Positions 14,551 to 22,266 of a stretch of DNA of 33,695 bases are shown here, one piece after another. The translations under genes and the position numbers were made by a program. Each line of letters opens with the position of its first letter. Position 1 is the stretch's first letter. Source of the stretch: Planctomycetota bacterium (GTDB lineage Bacteria; Planctomycetota; UBA8108; JACQVS01); NCBI GenBank assembly GCA_016209605.1, contig JACQVS010000132.1, forward strand, positions 1 to 33,695, read 5' to 3'. The notes under the pieces are model-generated. The model was given only the letters and a program-made list of their open reading frames with translations, made no database searches and had not been told where the DNA came from.

Positions 14551-17500
14551 TCAGCGGAACAAAGAATCCGCCCACCTGGATATCCACATCACCACCTCTC
14601 GCGACTTCTCCGCGGGAAGCGCGTCTCGCCAGGCTTGGCTTGCGTCCATCCAGTTTTGCCAAAAAATGTCCGACGGCCTAACAAGAGAGTCAGCCCAGGC
14701 GTTAACTCGGGCCTGGACTTGCGCCATGTAGTTCAAGGGAGGAGGTACGCGAACGGTGTCACGACCTATCCCGGGAATGGTGCTGACCCGACACACCAGA
14801 TTCGACACGGCATTCGCGGCAGCCGCCCCCCCCCTCTGTGCAGCGTTCACGACGGGCGGTACAACTCTCTGGGCCCCCTGCGCGACCCCATTGCCCACGA
14901 CGGTCACGCACAATGGGTTGGTGCTGCACGAGTCGACGATGAGGCCATCAGGGTCGACGTGGTTGACCGGGTCGTTTTTGACGTAGCCGTAAAGATTGGT
15001 GTCGCCGCCGGCGAAGAGGATCGGGTCCTTGGTGGTCCACCGGCCGGTCTCCGGGTCGTACTCGCGGGCGCCAAAGTGCACGAGCCCCGTCTGCCGGTCA
15101 TAGAGCCCGCCTGCGAACCCAAACGGCTGGAACCCGGGGTTGGTGTCGAGGGTGACGCGGCCGAATTCATCGTGATCCATTCGCTGGGCGATCTGGCCCG
15201 TGGCGGCGTCGAGCACCAGGCGCGGGCTGCCCAGGTGGTCGCTGATGATCCGGTAGGTGACGCCGCCCCTCACCATGTAGTCCGGGACGCTGCCCCCTGT
15301 GGCATACACGAAGCGGCTTATCCCGGCGCCGGCACCGTCCAGCTCGGCGATCGGCCGCAGCCTGTCCTGGTAGAGGAAGGCCTGAACTTGGGTTCCATTG
15401 ACTCTCCTGCCGACACGCCGGTCCTGGCCATCGAGCAGGTACTCGATCTCGGTGCCATCCGGGAGGATCACGCTGGTGAGGTTGCCGAGACCGTCGTACT
15501 GGTAGATGGTGGTCAGGTTTCCGGCCGACTTGCTCTCGCGCTCGCCGTTGGGGGTATGGTCGTAGGTCGCCGCCCCGTACTGGATCAGCCGGTCCTGATC
15601 GTCGTAGGTAACGCTGATCGTCCCCGAGGGATCGGTGCGGCTGAGCCGGTTGCCATTGGCGTCGTAGGCGTAGCTGGCAGCAAGCACGCCGCCCAGGCGC
15701 ACCTCGATGAGCCGTCCGGCCAGGTCATAGGTGTAGCCGAAGACGCGGGTCCCGCCGCCGGTCGTTTCCGTTTTGCTCGTCATACGTCCCAGCGAGTCGC
15801 GGGTGTACAGCTCGGAGTAGATGGCGCTGCCGGCCTGGCTGGCGGTGTAGCTGGCCGCAGCCCCGAAACCGTCGTAGCTCGTTGCGTCAGTGGTCGCGCC
15901 AAGGGCAGTGGCGGTGACGAGCCCTGTCTGGACGGCCCGGATCAGGACGAGGTCCCCGACCTGCACGGGCAGGCTGTCGGCGCTGTACTGGATGGCGACA
16001 GAATTGCTTCCGTTGACGCTGATGGCAGTGACCCGGAAGTCGTTGTCGTAGGTGCGGGTCACGCTCCCGGCGACGTCGCCGCTCCACGTCGTGCCAGTGA
16101 GGAGGCCCCCGTCAGAGGCGTAGCCCAGCGAGACCAAAGGCGTGCTCAGCGTTTTCAGCCGGCCGGCCTCGTCGTAGCCGTAGCCGAGGTCTCCCGAGAC
16201 CAGATCGATCAGGCTGAGCCGGCCGTTGGCGTCGTACCCAAAGTCCACAGACCGCCCGTCAGGGAAGTCTGTCCGACGGGGCTGGCGGTCCGGATCAAAG
16301 GTATAGCGGGTTTGGCTGTTCTCCGCGCCCACTGCCGGGGGTGTGTAGGCCGAGATTTCGTCGCGCGCGGTGTAACTGAAAGTGTGCTCCGGACGCCCCG
16401 GCGGGGTGAGCCCACGGAAATTGCCCTTGAGATCGTAGGCGTAGCGGATCTCCCGGCCGTCCGGCGTGGTCTTCCCAATCCCTCGCCCGTCAGCATCAAT
16501 AGTGAACGAGGAGGTCCGGTTTATCGGGTCGGTCAAGTTCGTCACGAACCCATCGTTCCCATAACCCAGGCGCGTGACCCGACTCTCCGCTCCCACTCCT
16601 TGCGTGGCGTTCGACAACCGGCCCCGGTTGTCGTAGGCATAGATCACCGGCTCGAGGTCACCGAACTGTTCCTGGACCGGGCGGCCCCTCTCGTCGACGA
16701 CGGCGATGTACCGCCGGCCGCCCGGCGTGGTGCGTGTCAACGTGCGGGTGGCGGCGTCATAGATTGACGTGGAGACCCGCCCGTTGGTCGTCACCGTGTC
16801 GGTGAGGGTGCGCAGGCTGAGGGGATCATCCGGGTTGGCGAGCGTCACCGTGCGCTGGGTCGTTGTCGTGAGCACCCTGCCGCCAGGAGTGGTCACCGTC
16901 AGACTGGCGGCGAAGGGCGCCCGCATCCCCCAGCGCGGGTCGGGCCCGAGCACCAGGTCGACGCGTGTGCCGTCCGGCAGGGTCGCGGTCTGGCGGCCGT
17001 CCTGGCCGATCAGGGCCTGGACCTCGACGCCGGCGGGATCGGTGGACGTCAAGCGCAGGTCGTTGTTGTAGAGGCGCTCCACGGTGTACGTGGTCGGCCG
17101 GCCGAGAGGAGTGGTCGAGGTTGCGGTGTATTTCTTGTTCGTGCCTCCGCGGGTGATCGTCTTCGTCGCTCCCGTCGGGTCGGTGGCGGCCTCGATTCGG
17201 CCCATGGCGTCATAGCGGTACCTCGAGGTCTGCCCGCCCGGCCACGTCACAGAAGCGAGCAGGCCCTTGGGCTCGTGGGCGATTTCGACCGCTTCGCCGG
17301 CCGGGTTGGTGACGCGCGAGAGGTAGCCGTTCTGGTCGACCTCGAGCTCCGTGACCTGGCCGAAGGGGCCGACGATCGCCATCGGGCTCCCGGCGGCATC
17401 GCGCTCGACGGTGGTGACGTTGCCGTCGCGATCGGTGACCGACGCCAGCCGGCCGGCGCCGTCGTAGGCGAACTCGTGGCGCAGCGCGCCGGTCAGGGCG

Positions 17501-20500
17501 TCCAGGGTGCGGAGGTGAAGGCCGCCGGCCGTGAAGATGTAGACCTCGCTGCCGTCGGCGGCGGGGACGACCTCCCCGGCCACGAACCGGTCGACGAGCG
17601 GCGCAATGCGGCGGACGCGCACGTTATTATTGGCCTGAGAAAGGTAGACGGCCCCGTCCGGACCGACGGCGAGGCCATTGAGATCCTGCAACTGCGCCTG
17701 GCGAGCGGGGCCGGTGTCGCCGCTGGTGGCGCGCGCGCCGGTCCCGGCCAGCGTATCGATGGCCCCGCCGGGCCGGAACCAGCGGATGCGGTGGTCGGGC
17801 TGGTCGAGGACGTAGACACTGTCGTCCGCGCCGACGGCCACCGCGAAGGTGGATCTGAAGCTTGCCTCGGTGGCCGGGGAGCCATCCCCGCTGAAGCCGG
17901 AGACCCCGGTGCCGGCGATGGTCCGGATGATCCCGTCCGGCGTGACCCAGCGCACCCGCAGACCTCCGGCGATGGTGAGGCTGCCATCGCTCCCGACAGC
18001 GATCCCCGACGGGGTGACGATCCGAGCTAAAGTGGCTGGGCCGCCGTCACCGAGGGCGTCGGCCGGATTGCCGGTGCCGGCGACGGTGGTGATGATCCCG
18101 TCCGGCCCGACCTGGCGGATGCGGGAGTTGCCCGCGTCGGCGATATAGACCGCGCCGTCCGGCCCGAGCGCCAGGCTCGACGGAGCATTGAGGCGCGCCA
18201 GATGCGCGGGGCCGCCATCGCCGCTGAAGCCGGCGACGCCGGTCCCGCCGACCCTGCGGATGATGCCGTCGGGGCCGATCTTGCGAACCCAGTGGGCGCC
18301 GGTCTCGGAGATGTAGACGGTGTTGTCCGGGCCGACGGCGAGGCCGCGGGGAGCGAGGATCTGGGCCTGGGTGGCCGGGCCGTCATCGCCGCAGGCCGGG
18401 ATAGCGCAAAAGCTCCCGGTCCCGGCCACCGTCGTGATGATCCCCTCGGGGTCCACCCGGCGGATGATGCCGGTCGACCCAAAAAGGCAGCATTGCGAGC
18501 TGGCGATGTAAAGGCTGCCGTCGGGGCCGACCGCCAGCCCAACGGGCTGGACGAGCTGCGCCTCGGTCGCCGGGCCCCCGTCGCCTGTATAGCCAGAGAG
18601 GCCGGTCCCGGCGACCGTGGTGATGGTCGGTCCGAGGGCCCGCACGTTCTCACGCCGGCCATCGCCCCGGTAGAGCTCCTGCGTGCCCCGCACGTAGGCA
18701 TGGTGCGGCGAGAGCGTCCAGCCTGCCAGGCCGGCGGCGCGCGCGTCGTAGGTGCCGATCCAGCCCTCCCAGTGGCGGGAGTAGATGAGGGCGTCCCGCG
18801 CGCTCGACCCGCCGATCGTCGTTTTTCCGGTCTGGCCGAACCCCGCGCCCGCGTTGTACACGGGTTTGTAACAGTAGCCGATCCGCACCTTGACCGATTG
18901 CGGCCCCTGGAGCGTCCGCCCGTAGGCGTCCTTGCCATCCCAGGCGAAGGAGAACCGCTGGTTGGCTGCCGGCCCGAAGGTCTGCCGGAAAAGCCGTCCA
19001 GCGATCCCGATGTCCAGATCGATCCCTCGCAGGCTTTGCGGGACCTTGCTGCCCGAGAGCGGGATCTCGAGCGTGTAGGCGGTCTTCCGCCCGGGCCCGC
19101 GGTCGCTCGAGTAGTGGAGCCCGAAGGGAGTGCCCACCACGCCAACCGACTCGCCCAGGATCTGGTTCTGGACCTCGATGATCGAGTTGCCGGTCTCCGA
19201 GCAAGCCTCGCACCCCTCGTCGGCCTCTGGATCCTCGTCCGGCCCCACGGCATCGTCCGGGGGGCCGTAGGGCCAGTTAAGGTCCCAGGGGGTGAAGTGC
19301 GCGATGCGTACCCGCCAGAGGCTCTGGCCGGGGCTATAGAGAGCGGCAAGCCGCTCTCGTTCGGCGCCGGTGATCGAGAGCGCCGTTAGCGCCACCGAGT
19401 CATCGGCGAGCCCATCGCCGTCGATGTCCAGGTCGGCCAGTCCGCCGGTGACGCTCAGGACCCCGATGACCTTGCCGCTCTCGGCCGGGATCCACACCCC
19501 GCGCGTCCGATCGTAGCTCCCCAGCGGCACCGTGGTCCCCACCGGGAAGCCGAGGAAGTTCTCCACGTAGAATGGCAGCGGGGTGCTGAAGCGGACATCC
19601 ACTGCCCCGGCGGCCATCGCCTCGTCGACGGCGAGCTCCACCGCGTACGTGTACGCGCTGGTCGGCGGCAAGTCGCCCGGCATTGCCTGCGGCCCGCCGG
19701 GCCCGACGGTGAATTCGGTGGCCCGCAAGTCCAGAGACGTGAGCGGCTGGGTCGAGCCGTCGGGCAGGACCATCTCGGCCGTGGTGCCTTGAGGGAAGAG
19801 GATCGTGGCCTGCCGGGTCCCGTCGGCGTCCGTGACCGGCGTGCCCTGTGCGACTTGAATGTCCGCGGCGGCGGTCAGATCCACGACCGTCACTTGCGCG
19901 TCGAGCGGACACAGCGCCACGTCGGGGGCCATCACGTAGTCCTGCCAGGGAACCTCGATCCGGCGCTGGGCCGGGAGATGGCCCTCCCGCTCGTACTCGA
20001 CGATGAGCGCGCCGCCGCCGTTCACCACCAGGTCAAACATGCCGTCGGGCCGGGTGGCCGTCGAGCCCAGCTCCGGGTGACCGAGCACCTTCACGGTGAC
20101 GGCGACCAGGGGATCGCCCTCTCGGGTCAGCACTCGGCCCCGGAGCACCGCCGCCCGCGCCGGGACGATCGCCGCGGGATCAACGCCGGTCTGAACGGGA
20201 TCCCCGGCGCTGTAGAGGAACTCCACGGTATCGCCAAAGGATGGAATCGAGGTCCCGTCCAGGGGAGGCGCCACGTCGATGGGATCGGGGGGGATGCCGG
20301 GATCGCGGGCGTTGATCCTGAACGTTGTGGAGCTGGATTCTCCGATGTCGTCTTTCACCGTCAGCCTGGCGGTGTAATTGCCGGATTGATCGTAGGTGTG
20401 CGTCGAGCGCACCCCTTCGGCCGCCGCGCCATCTCCGAAGTCCCAGAGATATGCTATGATCCGGCCATCGGGGTCGCTCGAGGCGGAAGCATCGAAGTCG

Positions 20501-20910
20501 ACGGTCAATGGCACGATTCCGGTCACGGCGCTGGCAGAAAAGCTGGCGCGGGGGGCAAGGTTCACCTTGCAGGAGGGAAAAACCATGCAATCGAGCGGGT
20601 CGCCGGGGGGATCCACGCCGCAATCCGGGAACGGGCTTTCAGGCGCCGGTCCTCTGAGAAAAAGGTATCCCAGGATCCGGATCGCATCGGTGACCTCGAT
20701 AGTGCCGTTGTCATCGGCGTCGGCGGCGTCCATGCAGGACAGCTCGGGGCCGCCAAGGAAAATCCGTAAAAGAGCTGCAACGGGATCGGCGATATCGATC
20801 GATCCATCCGCGTTCGCATCGCCACGAACAAACGTCGAAGCGGCCCCTGCAGGGGATTTCAGCAGCGGTAGCACGGCCAGCGCCAGAGTGACCAAGGAAC
20901 ATCGGTTCAT
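14551..20910 (-). CDS. Giant secreted teneurin-like RHS/YD-repeat protein with N-terminal dockerin-like module
   Basis: About 2,119 residues from ATG 20910 (ribosome site AAAGGGAG), which opens a signal peptide; in-frame upstream codons to 21069 lack these signs. Order: signal peptide 1-24; dockerin-like module 27-107 (D-A-N-A-D-G-S-I-D, D-A-D-D-N-G-T-I-E); PKD domain about 113-203 (Y-L-W-D-F-G-D-G); carboxypeptidase-regulatory-like domain about 253-328; plug-like region to about 755. That region ends with W-T-L-S-P-H-H-A-Y, then Y-R-G-D-G-R-R-E-N, matching the teneurin segment W-T-L-D-K-H-H ... Y-K-G-N-G. Next come six NHL repeats about 760-1107 (each I-T-T-V-A-G-T-G ... G-L-A-V-G-P-D-G), the YD shell about 1110-1955, the RHS signature Y-D-P-E-T-G-R-W about 1955, and a tail of about 130 residues with no known motif. 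It probably forms a secreted shell enclosing its C-terminus. The organisation is known from teneurins and bacterial RHS/TcC toxins; the role here is inferred. Confidence 0.9.
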   Translation of the reverse strand: MNRCSLVTLALAVLPLLKSPAGAASTFVRGDANADGSIDIADPVAALLRIFLGGPELSCMDAADADDNGTIEVTDAIRILGYLFLRGPAPESPFPDCGVDPPGDPLDCMVFPSCKVNLAPRASFSASAVTGIVPLTVDFDASASSDPDGRIIAYLWDFGDGAAAEGVRSTHTYDQSGNYTARLTVKDDIGESSSTTFRINARDPGIPPDPIDVAPPLDGTSIPSFGDTVEFLYSAGDPVQTGVDPAAIVPARAAVLRGRVLTREGDPLVAVTVKVLGHPELGSTATRPDGMFDLVVNGGGALIVEYEREGHLPAQRRIEVPWQDYVMAPDVALCPLDAQVTVVDLTAAADIQVAQGTPVTDADGTRQATILFPQGTTAEMVLPDGSTQPLTSLDLRATEFTVGPGGPQAMPGDLPPTSAYTYAVELAVDEAMAAGAVDVRFSTPLPFYVENFLGFPVGTTVPLGSYDRTRGVWIPAESGKVIGVLSVTGGLADLDIDGDGLADDSVALTALSITGAERERLAALYSPGQSLWRVRIAHFTPWDLNWPYGPPDDAVGPDEDPEADEGCEACSETGNSIIEVQNQILGESVGVVGTPFGLHYSSDRGPGRKTAYTLEIPLSGSKVPQSLRGIDLDIGIAGRLFRQTFGPAANQRFSFAWDGKDAYGRTLQGPQSVKVRIGYCYKPVYNAGAGFGQTGKTTIGGSSARDALIYSRHWEGWIGTYDARAAGLAGWTLSPHHAYVRGTQELYRGDGRRENVRALGPTITTVAGTGLSGYTGDGGPATEAQLVQPVGLAVGPDGSLYIASSQCCLFGSTGIIRRVDPEGIITTVAGTGSFCAIPACGDDGPATQAQILAPRGLAVGPDNTVYISETGAHWVRKIGPDGIIRRVGGTGVAGFSGDGGPAHLARLNAPSSLALGPDGAVYIADAGNSRIRQVGPDGIITTVAGTGNPADALGDGGPATLARIVTPSGIAVGSDGSLTIAGGLRVRWVTPDGIIRTIAGTGVSGFSGDGSPATEASFRSTFAVAVGADDSVYVLDQPDHRIRWFRPGGAIDTLAGTGARATSGDTGPARQAQLQDLNGLAVGPDGAVYLSQANNNVRVRRIAPLVDRFVAGEVVPAADGSEVYIFTAGGLHLRTLDALTGALRHEFAYDGAGRLASVTDRDGNVTTVERDAAGSPMAIVGPFGQVTELEVDQNGYLSRVTNPAGEAVEIAHEPKGLLASVTWPGGQTSRYRYDAMGRIEAATDPTGATKTITRGGTNKKYTATSTTPLGRPTTYTVERLYNNDLRLTSTDPAGVEVQALIGQDGRQTATLPDGTRVDLVLGPDPRWGMRAPFAASLTVTTPGGRVLTTTTQRTVTLANPDDPLSLRTLTDTVTTNGRVSTSIYDAATRTLTRTTPGGRRYIAVVDERGRPVQEQFGDLEPVIYAYDNRGRLSNATQGVGAESRVTRLGYGNDGFVTNLTDPINRTSSFTIDADGRGIGKTTPDGREIRYAYDLKGNFRGLTPPGRPEHTFSYTARDEISAYTPPAVGAENSQTRYTFDPDRQPRRTDFPDGRSVDFGYDANGRLSLIDLVSGDLGYGYDEAGRLKTLSTPLVSLGYASDGGLLTGTTWSGDVAGSVTRTYDNDFRVTAISVNGSNSVAIQYSADSLPVQVGDLVLIRAVQTGLVTATALGATTDATSYDGFGAAASYTASQAGSAIYSELYTRDSLGRMTSKTETTGGGTRVFGYTYDLAGRLIEVRLGGVLAASYAYDANGNRLSRTDPSGTISVTYDDQDRLIQYGAATYDHTPNGERESKSAGNLTTIYQYDGLGNLTSVILPDGTEIEYLLDGQDRRVGRRVNGTQVQAFLYQDRLRPIAELDGAGAGISRFVYATGGSVPDYMVRGGVTYRIISDHLGSPRLVLDAATGQIAQRMDHDEFGRVTLDTNPGFQPFGFAGGLYDRQTGLVHFGAREYDPETGRWTTKDPILFAGGDTNLYGYVKNDPVNHVDPDGLIVDSCSTNPLCVTVVGNGVAQGAQRVVPPVVNAAQRGGAAAANAVSNLVCRVSTIPGIGRDTVRVPPPLNYMAQVQARVNAWADSLVRPSDIFWQNWMDASQAWRDALPAEKSREVVMWISRWADSLFR

Positions 20911-21002
20911 GAAAACACGCTCCCTTTTTTTATTGCCTTTCCCAGCCAGGATTGGTTTCGCCTTCAGAAACGGTATCTGTTGACCCATTTGGTAATATAA
21001 CT

Positions 21003-21024
21003 GAGCCGGGAATGAGCCGGGAAT
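21003..21024. repeat. Tandem 11-bp direct repeat upstream of the giant gene
   Basis: GAGCCGGGAAT occurs twice in direct succession, about 93-114 bases before the ATG at 20910. It may be a regulator site or a simple slippage product. An AT-rich stretch (TTATATTACC on the minus strand) just downstream could hold the promoter, but no clear -35/-10 pair was found. Confidence 0.4.
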
Positions 21025-21165
21025 AAAAATCTGGACATTTTTTTTGATCCTGGCGGCTTGATGGGCCATAAGCCGATGGGAAAACTCAACTTAAGGCTGT
21101 TCTACCGAAAGCCTCCCGTTACATCCGACGCTGTACTCGGCGGCCCTCACGCTGAGGGTCTCGAG

Positions 21166-21222
21166 CGGAAGTCCCAGAGATATTGGACGATCTGGCCATC
21201 GGGGTCGCTCGAGGCGGAAGCT
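21166..21222 (-). pseudogene. Short PKD-domain fragment, copy of part of the giant gene
   Basis: The minus strand encodes A-S-A-S-S-D-P-D-G-Q-I-V-Q-Y-L-W-D-F, nearly the same as the PKD segment of the giant protein (20440-20495). The DNA is clearly similar over about 55 bases. It then changes to unrelated sequence on both sides. It is a fragment with no start or stop of its own. Confidence 0.6.
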
Positions 21223-21240
21223 TTGCAAGGAAGGATGGAC

Positions 21241-21857
21241 TCACTCAGTTTTATTCCGGTAGGAGACGGCCAGGGTTTGCACCGCCAGGCCGGTGATGAA
21301 GGCCGGGCCGTCGGTCTGCTCCCGGCTACTCTCGACAGCGGCTGGCCAGGAGCCGTGGGGGAGCTGCCTGGAGAGCAGGAAGGGCTCGACCTGCTTCTTC
21401 CACTCCTTCCAGTGCCTGCCGCCGCGCTGGAACATCCCCTGGTTGGAGTAGTAGAAGAACTCCCCCTGGAACTGCAGGGTGGCGCGCAGCAGGACATCGC
21501 CGCCGCGGGCGATCTCCGGCGCTTCCGCCGCGCCGCAGATCTCGAGGCAGAGGAGGCCGATGCCGGTGCGGCCCGCCGACGGCCCCTGCCCCGGCATGTA
21601 GCAGAACTCTCCGGTCGGCAGGGCGCAGCGCTTGACGTCAGCGAGCGCCGCCTCGATGCTCTTTTGAGGCACGAGCAGGCCGTTGTTGAAAGCGGCGCGG
21701 AGCGCCATGAGCTGCCAGCCGGCGGCGGAGAGGTCGCTGTCGGCGGAGGCGGGTTCGTAGCGCCAGCCGCCGGCAGCGGCCGCCGGCTTGGCGACGTTTT
21801 GCGACTCGAGGAGGAGGTCGACGGCCTGGCGGTAGGCCGTCGCGAATTGGCGGTACC
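21241..21857 (-). pseudogene. C-terminal fragment of a terpene-cyclase/prenyltransferase-repeat protein
   Basis: A frame of about 205 residues ends at a TGA (21241-21243). It carries the repeat pattern G-G-W-R-Y-E-P ... D-S-D-L-S-A-A-G-W-Q-L-M-A-L-R, then Y-M-P-G-Q-G-P-S and a final G-P-A-F-I-T-G-L-A-V-Q-T-L-A-V-S-Y-R. This is the alpha/alpha-barrel repeat of squalene-cyclase/prenyltransferase-like proteins, which planctomycetes often encode as large exported proteins of unknown function. The 5' part is missing: at about 21857 the sequence switches to the radical SAM copy in the opposite orientation. The C-terminus looks natural; the gene as a whole is broken. Confidence 0.7.
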
Positions 21858-21859
21858 CT

Positions 21860-22187
21860 GGACTGGAAAATGCTGGACAAGCCGGTCACGCCGGCAAAGA
21901 CTCTGGCCCGCGCCCGGCAGATCGGCCTGAAGACCGGATTGCGGTACGTCTACACCGGCAACATCCTCCACGAAGAGGGGAGCAGCACCTGCTGCCATGA
22001 ATGCGGCAACCGGCTGATCGGCCGCTTCGGCTACGACATCACCGAGTGGAACCTCACCGCCGCCGGGAACTGCAGCGCCTGCGGCACCCCCTGCGCCGGC
22101 GTCTTCGAGGCCAAGCCCGGCACGTGGGGCTCGCGGCGCCTGCCGGTGATGCTGAGCCATTTCGCCGGCAGCCGCCGGGTCGGGTGA
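21860..22187 (+). pseudogene. Duplicate 3' end of the radical SAM gene (amrS fragment)
   Basis: About 108 codons match 11944-12271 closely, starting at GGACTGGAAAATGCTGG and keeping the frame to a stop. They include the C-terminal cysteine motifs C-C-H-E-C and C-S-A-C. Differences are scattered and many are silent (for example CCCTCCAAGACCCTG against CCGGCAAAGACTCTG), so this is a diverged paralogue and not an exact repeat. The radical SAM core is absent and the first Met (21870) has no ribosome site. Confidence 0.8.
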
Positions 22188-22211
22188 TTGTTTCTTCCTC
22201 CAGGACCCTTC

Positions 22212-22259
22212 TTGTATAAGCGTTGCTAGGTGACGTATCCTATGGGTTTGCAAGGAGGG
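22212..22259 (+). promoter_or_regulatory. Possible sigma-70 promoter and ribosome site for the 22267 operon
   Basis: TTGTAT (22212-22217) and TATCCT (22236-22241) are separated by 18 bases and lie just upstream of a strong ribosome site AAGGAGGG (22252-22259) for ATG 22267. Both hexamers match the vegetative consensus only moderately. The ribosome site is the better supported part. Confidence 0.35.
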
Positions 22260-22266
22260 TTTACCC

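Noticed and set aside
21841..21866. GAATTGG...GGTACC resembling cloning-vector polylinker at a fragment joint
   Set aside because: The bases before the joint encode the cyclase-like frame (Y-R-Q-F-A-T-A-Y) and those after it the radical SAM frame, so no vector sequence is needed to explain them.
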